Notes: a model not told the origin generated them from the letters alone. A stretch of 64,000 nucleotides of DNA from Siphonodentalium dalli (GCA_032622095.1 CP136068.1:154221151-154285150); one strand, 5' to 3'. Shown: positions 37,837 through 51,066, counted from the stretch's first letter. Made by a program: numbers and translations.

Positions 37837-37880
37837 TCAGTTTTGAATTCGCGCACCTATTTGCGCGAATTCAAAACTGA
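37837..37880. repeat. Perfect 19-bp inverted repeat with 6-nt loop
   Basis: TCAGTTTTGAATTCGCGCA (37,837-37,855) is followed by CCTATT and its exact reverse complement (37,862-37,880). GC-rich centre with a tight loop. There is no T-run, and terminator logic does not apply to this genome. It could extrude as a cruciform. Confidence 0.85.
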
Positions 37881-38474
37881 CAAAAGTATATTTTGTAAAA
37901 GTCGTGGATATGATGACAGTTTCAGTTCTTATTCGATTCTGAAGGTACATGTATATATTAAACACGAACGCGGCGGATTTACACCAACTGCACCACCTTT
38001 GTGTTGCGGTGATGGTTTTTTATATATGCTCCAATTAATTATTCTCATATTGAAATAGTTATGGACTGCATGGACATCAATGAATTGAACTCGGAAACAG
38101 AAAACCACCACCGAGAAGGCAACTGACTTCATAAAATCAACACTTGGCTGCGGAATGTGATGACATAACTAACTCAGACTGAATATGGTCACGGTGTCAC
38201 TCCCGAGTGGTGAATACGGGCGCGTGCATTCATGTGCATGCGATCTTGAATGTTTATTTCTTACATGCATTTCAACATCGTCGATGTTACCATGATTTGT
38301 ACTTCGCTTGACATTGAGTAATGGTTTCGATTTTTTTATATTGGTTGACCGAATGTAAATATACATGTAGGTCTACACGCATAGGCATAATTGTCTATTG
38401 AGTGTCCAACCTTTCATTATATGCGTAATCTCATCACAATAACCCTCGGTCTTATTTCGCTGTGGTTAATTAGT

Positions 38475-38800
38475 TTAAAGGTACGGTTGGCCTTGGCGGT
38501 GGGTATCCTGTAAAAATATTTCCACCCATTATCGCATAAACAGTATGTTATTGTCATTTGTTTGACCATTGTTATGTAAACAAAAGCATAAACAGTTACT
38601 TTTCTGGTGTTTGTTTATATTATGATGTTAAACATAAAGAGCGTTCTTTGTTGGTGAATTCCTGATATGGAACAAATAAAGAGCGTTTATGCCATTTTTG
38701 TGTGATTAGCCAGTAGCATTGTGCTGTCTTCTGTAACACAATCAGGCTCTTTCTTAGGTAAAATATAGTAGGTCTTTATGATAACATGCTGTAAAACAAA
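38475..38800 (+). mobile_element. MITE-B, 3'-truncated
   Basis: It starts TTAAAGGTACGGTTGGCCTTGG and GGTGGGTATCCTG like other MITE-B copies, keeps the paired AAAGAGCG words (38,637 and 38,685) and stops near ATAACATGCTGT without the 3' inverted terminus. A deletion of the subterminal CGTCAAAAACCGCC block lies near 38,527. Confidence 0.7.
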
Positions 38801-40345
38801 CCAGGCTTTGCTTTCAATATCATATAATTATGTGCTCAGGTAATGAGCATTGCTGGAATTTATTTACTCAAAAGACTGTATTAACTTGTAATATTGACAT
38901 ACATCTTATAAATATTTTCGTATCGCTGCTCCACCTTTGGGGAAGTCCCCCTAGATGTGTCCAATTGAGTGCACAGTTTAATTGCATTTCATTGCTACAA
39001 ATGTGCCTTCCGTTGTGTTCTCGAATCGATGATGTTGGTCTATCAATCAATTAACATCGGTGTGTTCTGTTATTTAACCGCAGTTGTTATTTCCGACAAA
39101 AAAATAAAAAATAAAAAAAACAACTAACGTATGCATGACATTCAATTGAGGGAACAATAAAGAGCTTTATTTTTCTAACTAATTCCTTATGTGATATTCA
39201 ATAAATATAGCGTTTTGCATTGCTAATGCCTGCATTGTTATAACTAAACGCACGGCCAAGCTGAAGGGGTCACTCTCACAAAAAGTTGCTGAAGTGTACA
39301 CAGGTTTTTGAAAATGTGCTGAAAATGAAATGCTTAAGGCAGTGAAAGCGACACAGGGTTTGTGATCAGAACTAACACAGTTACTTCAACTGTATTCCTG
39401 AAAGTACTTGTTGTCAGTTCATTTTAAATTGTATTGGAATATAGACAATTATTCTCTAAAACATAAATAATGGGAGACACGAAAACTAGAATTTATTTAG
39501 TACGAAATGTCAAAACCTGTGTATCCTCGGCACATTTTCAAAACCTGTGTACTGGCACTCTTCAGCACATTTTCAAAACCTGTGTTTACTTCAGAATGTA
39601 TAGAAATATTGAAGTAGTCATCACAAATATGTGCCAGTTACCTCAATTCAGATAATGTTTATGGAAAAAAAATGAAGATGAATTAGCAGTAAACAATTTC
39701 AAGTTGAGGTAAACATGTGCGCAGGTGAAAATGAAAATGACAATACCAATAAGTCTTCAACTACTATGAGTTAAATATGGTAAATAAAACATACTGCTCT
39801 TTTAAAAAGAATTTCGATGCTACTAGTGCCTCCTCTATACATTGAGTATATATAATCCTTAAAGCCACTTGACGGGTTGTGCTCCAAAATACACCTTATA
39901 ATATTTGCTCCTGAATTTGTCCTGGTATCGTACTATGTTGATAAATACTTGAACAACCTGTCCACCAGCATTGTATGTCCCAGAAAATCGCATTGAAATA
40001 AAAAAAATACAACTTTGTACATGATGTTTCCATCCCAAACAAAATAAAAACATGGGGACATGGGACAAAAAAGAGCATTCTGTTATTTATATTCCTGATA
40101 TGGTAGAAATAAAGAGCCTATGTTTCACTTCTGTGTGAAAAATTGTAAACAGCTGTAAAATAGCTATGACCATGAATAGTATTTTACAGAGCATACGAAG
40201 CCAGTATATCACTATTTCATCTATTTGTCAACATACCTTATACATTCAAATTACCTGGACATAATTTGGAAGCTCGAATGAGCCATGTCTGTTTAATTAT
40301 ATATCACATTTTTGCCTTGAGTGGCATATTATCGACCTCGGGTAT
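38801..40345. other. Intergenic with short direct and inverted repeats
   Basis: CACATTTTCAAAACCTGTGT occurs twice in 39,530-39,585, a third partial copy starts near 39,512, and the inverted form (ACACAGGTTTTTGAAAATGTG) is at 39,299-39,319. Two relic pairs of the AAAGAGC core occur at 39,160-39,220 and 40,070-40,130, with intervening ATTCCTxATxTG words as in MITE-B. No gene recognised. Confidence 0.5.
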
Positions 40346-40555
40346 CACACTAAACTCGGTTGATAACACACTAAACTCGGTTGATAACACACTAAACTCG
40401 GTTGATAACACATTAACTAGGTTGATAACATATTAACTCGGTTGATAACACACTAAACTCTGTTAATAACACACTAAACTCGGTTGATAACACACCAAAC
40501 TCGGTTGATAACACACTAAACTCGGTTGATAAATCATCAAGTTCGGTTGATAACA
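40346..40555 (+). repeat. Minisatellite, unit of about 21 bp, about 10 copies
   Basis: Tandem CACACTAAACTCGGTTGATAA with variants (ATTAACTAGG, AACTCTGTTAATAA, AAGTTCGG). Unit length varies 19-21. The core matches the palindrome at 33,910-34,043. Confidence 0.9.
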
Positions 40556-41346
40556 CTTATATCGGCTTATATCAGTTACGTACCTAACAAAGCATAGTGC
40601 AACGTAAAAACCAGTCACAGTGACATAGTCCGATATAACGTCTAAATTTACTTGAAGTAATGGCGCTTGTTCAATGGCATTTAAAACTGATGTTTACTCC
40701 TTAATGTCAATGAAAATCGTAAATATCTACTTGGACATATAACGTGCATGGTCATATACAATGTCGTCAATATCTTATTGAATATGTAGATTTAGTGATT
40801 CCGTTTATATTCTACCTGCTGTCCATCCACCTCATGTTTACACAAATGAACTGGCAATGGATTGGGTAGTAATGTAATGGTAGTTGATCTAATCAATAAT
40901 AACTTGGTTAGCTGGATATCGGCCAAGACATAATCATATCGGCCTTGGTAACATCAAATCAGGCTGCTATGCAGCTACAATGGGTCAACATTTATGTATG
41001 TGCATAATGAATGGTGGGGAATGCAGGCATTGTTCAGTTTAGTTCTGCCTGGCAAGCTAAGAATTAACTTAGGACAGTTTGACTAATTTGATATCAAATC
41101 GAACAAGATATCTTTAAGTTGAATCACACTTTTTAAGTTGGAGGACACTTGTGCTACAAGCTACTTTGTATCGGTTAAGAAGGGGCACCATTTGTGATTA
41201 TTATATTATAAGCCTATGTTAGTTTCCCATAGGGTGTGATTTTACAATTTGCCCATGAAACATTGCCGGTCACGATTTTTTGCAATGTTGACCGCTCCGA
41301 CCGAAAGAGCCAGAACATGTTCACGGAAGCACCCGAATGAAATTTT

Positions 41347-42666
41347 ATGACCGTGGCATTCAAACCGGATACCCCAAATCGTGACACGTCCGCATTCTTC
41401 AAAGTAAACATCATGGATGCCGGTAAATCGAAGCGATTCGCGGATGTTTCACCCGATGATATTTCGAAATATATAGACGAAAAAGACAGTAAAAGCACGA
41501 AGATGAATGCAGAGTTGAGAAAATTTTACGCCTCTGTTCGAACTAAAAATGGAGAACTTTTCAAGCGGAATACGTTTCAGAATTTGAGGTTTGGACTCAA
41601 TAGATATATCCTCTCAGAAACAGGAATTGATGTAACGGACAGTGAGGAATTTCAAAGTTCAAGGGAAGTTTACCGCGCCGTGTTGGTTGATGTAAAGAAA
41701 AAGGGTTTCGGTGACACTGATCACATTGTACCAATTTCCAGCGAGGACATGACAAAACTGTATAAAGCTACAAGTATTGTTTTCGACACTTCTATTCCAA
41801 CTGGCCTCCAACACAAAGTGTGGTTCGAACTAATGTTCTTCTTGTGTCGTCGTGGGAGGAAGAAACTACGTGACATGTCTCGTGACACTTTCTCCATCGC
41901 GACCGATGCCACAGGAAGGCGATATGTGTACCAGAAGAAGGGATAGCTCGACAAAATCATCGTGAAACAGATGGCCCGAATGACACTACAGGTGAAGGTA
42001 AGATGTACGAAATGTGTGGAGATCCTTTGTGCCCGCTGGCATCTTTTGAACTGTATAATTCAAAATTGAATGCTGACAATTTGTGTTTGTGGCAGAGACC
42101 AGTTGACTCTTTCACAAATAATCATGAAACATGGTACACCAAGGAACCGCTCGGAAAAAATACTCTCGGCAAAATGACGATTAACATTTCGAAATTCGTT
42201 CTACGGCAATAACCGCCCTGGATGATGCTGTCATTGAAGTCCGGCACATTATGAGAATCACTGGACATAAGTCGGAATCTTCAATCAGGCTGTGTGACGG
42301 GACGAAACGGAATATAAGTGACACATTGTATGCTGCAAGACAAACTGATTCCATGGCAATAGTGCCAGTCGGCATAACGCGACCTTTGGACATAAGTGTT
42401 CAGCCAAAGAAATCCAAAACTGATTATGTTACTACTATGGTTCCAGATGATGTATTTGATGACTTTTTAGCTTTGAGCGACAATGAAATGGAACGTTATT
42501 TGAATAAAATGACACTAACTCAGTTAAATCGTCCGATCAGACAACTGTGAAAGTTCAGCAAGCAACTGTCAGTCAGAACCGTATGGTAAATTTCCAGCCC
42601 AGATTCCTGAACTGTAACGTCACAATGAACGTGTATGGTGGTGTAGCGGGCCCGCTAGAACAGTGA
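41347..42666 (+). pseudogene. Crypton-type tyrosine recombinase (ZMYM2/KIAA1958-like), degraded
   Basis: The first fragment (41,347-41,946, 199 aa) has the family's LRKFYASVR, FQNLRFGLNRYI, DTSIPTGLQHKVWFELM and FLCRRGRKKLRDM. After a frame change, 42,003-42,212 gives MYEMCGDPLCPLASFELY, LWQRPVDSF and WYTKEPLGKNTLG. A second change leads to 42,251-42,550 with RITGHKSESSIR, the recombinase His/Arg box. A third leads to a C-terminal tail (42,547-42,666) with RFLNCNVTMN. Three frameshifts mark it as a fossil. After GHKSESSIR the position normally occupied by the catalytic Tyr reads Cys (LCDG). Crypton enzymes integrate DNA through a Tyr-linked intermediate and were domesticated in several animal gene families. 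The breaks argue against domestication here. Confidence 0.88.
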
Positions 42667-45085
42667 AAAAACAATTGTGTCATTGAACATTATGTACTTG
42701 TTGAAAAGTATTATTTCATGAAGTTTCAAATCAAAAGAAATTAAATCATTTTATAGAATTTCCTCTTTATTTTTAAATTTTCCATGCTCCACCTCGGGAG
42801 ACATTGGTTCCTCGGGGAGACATTCCGCAATGTTGCCCTCGAGCCAGGTCACCATTTTTATAATGTTTTATAGTACTATATATATCTTTACTATAAACCA
42901 AACTAGGGTATGCGTCCAGTCTACCATCTCAAATCATGACTGTCAAACATTTTGCATCACATATTTTAGTTTGTTGGCAGCCATTTTCAGGACTATTTTT
43001 TTTTGAAAAAGTCACCATAAAACTACACAATGTCTGAACAGATGAATCAATATTGAGTGTTTATGTCTGTCAGATTATTGAAAACGTGATTGAATAACAT
43101 TTATTTCATTTTGTGTTGTTTTGGTCCTTCACATAACAAAAAAATAGTTCGGCAAATGGTTACACCAAAAAAATTAAAATATGACTGAAAAATGTTTGAT
43201 TAAATTTCATCATTTCAGATGGAAGACTGAGCGCATAGCCTACATATAGTTGGGGTCATAGTCTAGATAATGCAGTGATATTTTGAAAATATTTCCAGTT
43301 AAATTCTATATCGACCTACGAACTACAATCTAGATTTTTTTTAACCCACCTTTGTTACATAATTTGGACATATCTCTCATACTGCGTGGGTGAACATGTC
43401 TTGTTATAACACTATAGGATAATTTGGTTATAGAAGATAATGATTTTCGCCTTTAAATTGTTGAGAGTTTTTTAAATATCACAAATGGGGCGCCTCCTTA
43501 AGGTGACCTTTATCGATTTGATTCTAATTCCACGACACGTGGGCGTCGAATTTCGTGGTCAATTCAAACAGGTTAGGCGTATCGCACTCCGTTGCAATCA
43601 ATACAACACTAGGAGGATCATGCGGGAACATTTAGAGATGCACAATACGATACCAAAAGAAGATAACGCCATCGTCGGCCAGTTTCAATTATATGTGCAA
43701 ACGACAGTGTATGACACAGACACAAACTATCATCCACACGAGTCGTAAAGAATAGCTTACAATACGGAATCAATGCGCAAGTTATCACAACTGGAGTGGC
43801 CACTCTACCGACCCCGTACAGGTGTCACAACATTAGACATAATTGAATGTTACTGAATTGTTTTCAAGTATAAACAGAGCGATGTGCTGATCTATCACAC
43901 ACATGATCGTACACGAGATGCAGAACAACCACCAGCGACATATGAACAATGGAATCCGATATTCTAGAAGAACAATTCTATTTGCTGCAGTGATAGCTAA
44001 GTTTGCGAGTGGGATGCGGACGTATTCGGGCCACACCCGCCATTGTACCATCGATCTCTTCCACAAACTATGGCTGGAAACGCTTCTAGAACTCCGAGCC
44101 CACGCATGTCTTTACTCCTTAATATGTCCAACAAAAGCGCCCATTGAGTTATCATTGTCACAGCTCACGATACATTATCGGACCCAGGCCATATTAGTTA
44201 AATATTAACTCTGCTACCATATATGTCACTTATATTCACCTATATGTATTTTAACCGTACTTTCTGCAATTGTTTACAAGTAGCATTTGAATCATTACAC
44301 AAAGTGGATTTCACCACGCCAACATGACACCAGTTGCACATAGTTGGTAGCGTGTAGGACATGGGACCAAATGGGAATAAACACACTTCTTCCATATATA
44401 ACACAACTTACCACCAGGGGTGATTTACAATATCATAAAAATTGCACACATATATCTCACAGGACTAACATTTCGAGTTCAATAATCAGCAATATGTAAT
44501 ACACAGTCGCAACTGCTTAATTGTGATGGGATTATTATTAATTAGTTAATTTCGCACACTACCAATATAAACGACCTGTGATTTTCAACCATTGTACTTG
44601 CTTATATGTAAAATTATAACTTACATATGACTGTTATAGTATTGATTTCGGGTCTGGAAGCGGCTATTCACACTGGAATTTCACTGAATATAATAAAGAG
44701 TTTGCTGTGTATGTAACTAGTTTTTCTGCAGCACATTGGTATTAGTTATCTATTTGATGTTCGCTGAAACCAAGACTAAAATTGTCGTGTCTCTCGCTAT
44801 CACATTACACGTATATTGTTTGTCTTCTGTGCTCATGGAATGGTACTTGTTCATGTTAGGTGATATATGCAGGGGCTCAGAACCTCCAACTGCATCGCCT
44901 TTTGAGGACTTTGGAAAAGCGTAATATGTACGACTTGATCAACATTTCAAAACAAATTTACACTCTATTGAGTTGGAACTTTCCAACTGATAATTTCATC
45001 ATCACAGGCTGCAGTCTATACCATCCTGTTTTAATGTCCGGTTCAGGGTTATAACATAATATCACAAAATAAGCTGTTTTCGAAT
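42667..45085. other. Intergenic, no gene recognised
   Basis: AT-rich. The 87-aa frame at 43,485-43,748 and the 101-aa frame at 43,903-44,208 show no familiar motif, and their splice or start context is weak. I see no repeats beyond short A/T runs. Confidence 0.5.
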
Positions 45086-45320
45086 GACCCAGACCACATT
45101 CATCATCTGATGATGGCCAAAGTTCATATGGATCTTCGGGGTGGCCTCTAGATGAGAGCCTCCTAATTTGACCAAAATCCGTCGAAAAACATGGCCGCCA
45201 GAGTCCATCTTGGAATTTACTTCTTGTCTGACAAAATCCTTTGGCGCACCCTACCGACCACATTCCTCATCCGATCATCACCAGTCATATGTATTTTCGG
45301 GGGGGACCTCTAATTTACTT
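45086..45320 (+). repeat. Diverged dimer, period about 168 bp
   Basis: ACCACATTCATCATCTGATGAT ... CATATGGATCTTCGGGGTGG-type blocks near 45,092-45,148 and 45,260-45,310 share CCACATTCxTCATC, CATATG and TTCGGGG with GACCTCTA or GCCTCTA after. Probably part of an old dispersed repeat. Confidence 0.5.
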
Positions 45321-47332
45321 CTTTATCATTCTATACATTGCTCAGCAAAAAATTAACTTCATCCCCAGTTGATCTACAATGTCATTGACACTTTCATTGT
45401 AGAAACGGCAGCTGAATATGTCACATGAGGAATTGATGGTCGAGCACCAACTATTTGCTTGGCCTTACATCATTAAATCTTGAATTCATGGTCACACATC
45501 GGGCGCGATTGCAGAATGTGAACCATGGCAGTTTGAAACTTGTTTTTGTCTCGTACAATCTCTATAATCATGACCAGAAATAGAACAGCGTGCACGTGAT
45601 TCCTTATTTTTTACTGGCCATGACCATACCCTGGACATTTAAAAACTTCGATAGATCTGGAACTTATGTGCTCAAATCTATCTTCATATACTCAACCACG
45701 AATTCTGGTTGATGTTCAAACCAATTTAATGTCAACAGACAACTGCTCGAAGTAACTTCAAAGGGACCATTTGTCCATCAACTGATTTTGAAAATGTACG
45801 GACTTCTGTAACTTCCTATGGTACCGAGTCAACCAATACTTATGATTCAGCTATATTACGGGTTCTCAACACAGCTCTGCTTACTATTCAATGAATTGCC
45901 AGGAGTAACCAACGCTTGTGTTTGTGCAATATGGATGGCAACTGCAAAAGAGCGTCAGATTGAACTTTCCTTGAACATTCAGTCAGGAGATATCCATTTA
46001 TTGACCCCGTCGTGATTGGTTTGACATATTTGAATTGTCCAGTAAAACCGTTGTTGTTTTTGTCAATGCTAAATACAGAAGATCTCTTGACATTTGGATC
46101 AACGACAAGGACCAAGTATGAGGACATACCGATGCACCATTGGAACTTAGTGAGTCATCAATCCTACTAATAATACGTTGTTGTTTGGTTTGAGTTGCAA
46201 TATGAACAGCAAATAATCGACAACTAGCCCAGCAGTAGCAACGGACTACCCTGCAAATAATTTTCGGACAAAAGACTGGTACATAGCTGAAGCTGTGACC
46301 CATTTACACACTGCTTAAAGTAGATTTCTGGTACCTCCCCACATTGAGTCAGGTTTGAACCGTTCAAGAATAAAAGATTTGACAATGATCATCAAGATGA
46401 AATTCAAATATACTTGACACGATACACACATGAAACAGAGAACACACAACTGCAAATTTTATGCTAATATGGTGTGACAAATGTGGCAAGCGAGACCTTC
46501 TCTAAGTTGAACAAATTATGTCTCAATCCCTTTACTTTGTGTATCTTGCACCAACGAATGTCTACACTGAGAACTGGCCGCGTCGAAGATGACCCAGTTT
46601 GTCTAAACCGACCGGCGAACTAAATCCAATGAATTGCACAAGTGGGTTGTCCTTCACACACGATATGCCTAATATCTACAAAATATTAAAAACAATGTCC
46701 GTTAATACGTTATATTATATATGTTCATGCAAATACACATTGTGAGTTGCCCAATGTGTAATGTGATATCTCATATTATTTTGACTATTTTTTATATTTC
46801 AAACCCGATGCGATGTGGTGGTAGACCAGGTCACAAACATGTACATGCAAATGCCCATACCGTTTTTTATCAGCAAATCATTATTAAAGATGGCTGTTTG
46901 ATAGTATGTTCCTATCGAAAACAACCAAATAGATTACGCAAGCATAACCATGTAACCAAGAGAAAACGACGTCACCAACTGTCAATTAAAGATACACGGT
47001 CCGACTGGAATAGAACTTAGTCCATATTTATTAAGTCAATGTTCCGCTTCAGGCAAACCAAAGGAATATAATGGCAATCGCCATGAGTGTTATGACACAT
47101 AATCACAAATCACAAACACCGTGATGATACAAAACGCATGCATCAGTAATATGCCAAAATCAACTACAAAACTAATAATTGAGAATGATCTTTTAGGAAG
47201 CGGCAGCATGGATTCTCTTTATCAGAACGATCATTTGAGTTTTTGCTTGCCTGAAAAGTGAGATGATGGGTACGATGTAGTATAAATTGGGAATCTAACG
47301 TTGACACTTTCATGACTGGATCTTCCTGAAAT
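45321..47332. other. Intergenic, no gene recognised
   Basis: Short frames on both strands (for example 45,998-46,303 minus and 46,721-47,020 plus) carry no recognisable motif. Confidence 0.45.
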
Positions 47333-47455
47333 ATCGCATATATAAGAAAATGCATTGGCCAAACAATATTTACCTTGATCTTGTAAACCAGTGCATTCTC
47401 TTATATATACGAGGCTCTCTGTGGAAGACTCGCATATATAAGAGAATGCACTGGT
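47333..47455. repeat. Perfect 22-bp inverted repeat plus a third direct arm
   Basis: 47,387-47,408 (starts ACCAGTGCATTCTC) and 47,434-47,455 are exact reverse complements around a 25-nt loop that begins and ends with CGAGG/CTCG-like bases. A third, diverged copy of the right arm (TATATAAGAAAATGCATTGG) lies at 47,336-47,358. Cruciform- or foldback-like. Confidence 0.8.
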
Positions 47456-47809
47456 ATGGACCTTTAATGCTGCAGCAGCGCAACTCCCGTCAGTGATATA
47501 CTCGTCATGCCTTCGGCCTAAACCCATTCTCAGGCCTGTAATTGTTGATATTATGCGTGGTCAAACACCATATAGTAATCTTAAAGCACAGTGTGGTAAT
47601 CGATTTCTCACAGTAAGAATGTGAACGGGAATTATTGAAAGTGTAGTCCTTTCAGAATAACAATACATGGGCGTTGACACTTTCAACAACTCAATGTTCG
47701 ATAGGTTGACGTATGATCACCACACGAGATATTGCCATTGAAACGTAGGTATAGGGGAAAATATAACCGTGCGCCTCATTTCTCCCGACAGACTGATATC
47801 GAATGAAAC

Positions 47810-47894
47810 ATGGCCGTGAAAGCAAATAGCATCAGGATGTGTTTCTCTCTTCTCGTTGGCGTGTGCACACAGATTCTAATTGGATTGGTCGAAG
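47810..47894 (+). CDS. Candidate first coding exon with signal peptide
   Basis: An ATG at 47,810 in good eukaryotic context (A at -3, G at +4) encodes 28 residues plus one base. There is a basic start (MAVKANSIR), a hydrophobic core (MCFSLLVGVCTQILIGLV) and a small/polar end (EG), which is the layout of a secretory signal peptide. At 47,895 the consensus donor GAAG|GTGAGT would end the exon in phase 1, the phase usual after signal-peptide exons in animal extracellular proteins. The frame would otherwise run on only to 48,001. No downstream exon was identified within the window, so the product is unknown. A chance combination remains possible. Confidence 0.35.
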
Positions 47895-50800
47895 GTGAGT
47901 GGTCAGTTGCTGGTACATGTATAAGACATGTGCTTGTATCTCTCTATGAATTCCCATGTATAGCTACACGAACACTTAAAGTGGCTCGCAATTTTTTACC
48001 TTAAATTAAACTGCATACAAATTGTTTTCTTTCTTTGCTTAAAAAATACACTCTTAGTAGGGCTGATAAGTGTCAAATCATTCAATAGGTGATACAAGCA
48101 TGATATTTGGCACGGGTGATCAGTGTGGGTCACTTAACGATCTTTTTTGACAAACCACGCATAAATCCAAGATGGCCACCATTTTCAAGATGGCCGCCAT
48201 TTTCAGCAGAGCCAATAATCTAAAGATAACATGATTATTAGCAAATAATTTGAGCTTGGTAAAACAATATATTGTTGAACAATAGCTGCTTTATTTTGAA
48301 TGGTGGCCATTTGTTTTAGGTCACTTAACGGAAGCAACATGACACAACAGCCCTTTGATTAAAACACGTCCTGACTACAAACAATGCCTTTTTATAACTG
48401 GCAACATTTAGCCTCACATATTAGATGTAAGTGACGAGTGTTCTGCGTCCATTTTTATAGCATGTGGGCTATGATTAAATGTCAATGTTTGCCACCCTTA
48501 TATATTGCCCACCCAGTATGCAAATTGCCAACATAACACAACAGTGCAGACTGTGTTTGTGAATGTCCTATGTTCCCCAGTATTATATCAATACATTCAA
48601 CCGTGTGGCCATTAGACTAACGTGACTGAGAGAAACTGGTCATTCAAAGTTTACAACAGATAGATTTACAGTTATTCCACAGTGCTCTTTGATTCATTTG
48701 CATGCATCCATATGGTTGAACATTTTCCAGAGAAATGTGTATTTAATTATCTTTTGTTCTCAAAACCATAAGTTAAAACCTTGAATAATTCAACACGCAT
48801 AAATATAACCAATCAATCGCCAGCGTGAAAGTTCGTAATACCACTGACCATGTCAAGCAATACCACATTCCTCCAATTTATATATATAGCACAAAAAGTT
48901 TAATGTGATTAAATGAATGAATATTAGATCGATATGATTTAAACTCAGTGAATGTCTATATAATTGACATTCTATAATATCACAACATGTAACTCATATT
49001 ATATATAACATAAAAGTAATAATCCACATATCAATCTGAATTGAACAGTTCAAATTGTATTTTAAAGACTACACTGTAGTTTCAATTATTTTTGGAGTGG
49101 ACAATGTTGGTGAATTCCCTACCACCGCCATTCATTGATCAATTGCTTCCATTTTAAGAAGTCTTAATTTTAATCACCCAAATATGTCTCACATCAATTG
49201 TGAGACTAAGCGATGAGGTAGTTTCCAAAAAGTTTCTTTAAATCAATTTAAATGGGATATTTGGTGCATTTGTTATATGAAAAGTTGCAACCGTCTGCCC
49301 CTGTTTGACCATTCAATACGTTTTATCAGATCTGAATTCCAGTCATCCGATGACCCCTGAGACCAGATCGAAGTCAAATGCGACTAAGTCGAGTTGTTTC
49401 ATAACAAAGGTTCCAGGTTGCACTGTGTCATTTGAAATAATATAGGCGAGTTACATCCCCTGGTTCCTCCCCTGTATGATTAGCTGGCATTATTCTGAAG
49501 GCACACTCTTGTTGATAGCGGAGAGAATAATTGAGAAAACAGTCGACAATCATGGTTCATTGTAATAGTTCCTGATTGGTTATAGGCAGAAGTAGACCCC
49601 TTCAAAATAATAATAAAATACCATTTTGTTTGATCAGCTCAATGAAAAGACAATTCGTCGTTTTCCATATTATTTTACAAAAAAAATTGTTACTTGCATT
49701 TGATGGAATCATAACAACATTTGCTGCGCAAAATCGCTACTATCCATGTCTTTTAAATCATAAGGGGTCTCCACGCCTCCGGATGTGGACAGTTTAGATG
49801 AACATATACAGAAAACTACTTCAAATAATTGTTAAGTTTGTATACCTCATGAAGGAGTATATGCTATCTGACGACCACATCATGCATATTATTTAACAAT
49901 AAAATGTCAAAAGATGAGTTTGATCATATAGTTTTAAGGGAAATATTAGGAAAAGCGTTAGCAGCAAACATACAAATTGCTTGGAAATGAATAACTGTAT
50001 GAAATATACACGAATGACCGGCCTAATTTAATGAATACAAGTGTTGTTATCTCCAATCAGGCAGGGAACAATCTACTTGAAATAGGCCAAGGTAGAATAT
50101 ATATAATAAACTGGTCATTTTGGCGATTTGGCTATGAACGTATATATGACATAAAACTCATCTCGGCCAATAGGTTCATATCAGTTCTTACACATGGTTG
50201 ATCACACTTTTCCAAAACACAATTAAGATTCTTTTAACAATCTTGAAGCAGTGTTGTCATCAATCAAAGAGTCATCCAAGCCTTTCACTAGTTCAGATCA
50301 TGTATTTTTATGGCAGTTATTTCCAATCAATCAGTATCGAAATCCAAATTACGATAACGATAGCACGCAATTTGGTAAGAAATACACATTTATTGTGATA
50401 ATTTTGGCACTGGATCTATACGTCCTTGTTTGGATAATCATGACATGGGAGTTAAAACAAAAAACACGCATTTATACATATAAGTTGATTTATACGTTGG
50501 CATTATGGGCATTCTCACTTTATGAAATCTATAAATGAATTTCAATGCAACATAATGAATACAATTCAGGCAAAGCATTGAACAAGTTCTAGCCTACTCT
50601 TATTTGGTTCAATATCTACACGATGGTTCTCCGATATGGGAATTGATGGTGATTTTTCTACATGTACATACATCAACAACAGAGCCATCGTCGACATGCC
50701 GCATGTAGAGATTGTATAATAAATGCGCATTGCATCAAATTCGCAGCATCTGTCATTTTATTATCTCAACAGTTTTCCGTCCTTTTTTTAGGGCTTTATT

Positions 50801-51066
50801 AAACATGTTTCGAGCGCCGTTGATGTCATGTTATACTGGAGGTATGAGCCATTCCCTACATGGATATGCACTGACAGCAGTAAAACCGCCCGTGCAAACG
50901 GTCGGACCTCGAACACCTGCCAGAGTGCAGAATCCCGAAAACGTGTGCATGATACCATTTCCAACCCATATTGTGGAGCAAAAATAAATTTTAAGGTCTA
51001 GCCCACACACAATCACAACGGTAAAATAGTCATAGTGATGGCAGTTCACATAGCTGCACTCACAAA
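47895..51066. other. Intergenic or possible intron, no gene recognised
   Basis: If the exon at 47,810 is real, this is its first intron. Around 48,160-48,210 the AAGATGGCCxCCATTTTC word occurs twice, as in the foldback arms at 10.1-10.6 kb and 13.4-14.1 kb. A frame ending at 50,987, preceded by a pyrimidine-rich tract and TTTTTTTAG at 50,785-50,792, is discussed in Part 2. Confidence 0.4.

Larger units (their letters stand above)
34423..38474. other. Intergenic stretch with small repeats and hairpins
   Basis: No gene recognised. Overlapping frames on both strands at 34,415-34,790 lack motif support. 36,186-36,230 and 36,567-36,600 share CCAGTxACCxGGTTACAxxTGCGCCC-like words; 36,620-36,700 has a two-unit CGTGTTTTTGCGGTTAC repeat. 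Two clear hairpins (37,580-37,677 and 37,837-37,880) are listed separately. Confidence 0.5.

Noticed and set aside
41347-41946. Domesticated host gene from a Crypton
   Set aside because: The long first fragment is tempting, but three frameshifts, a lost catalytic Tyr and no splice signals at the breaks point to a pseudogene.
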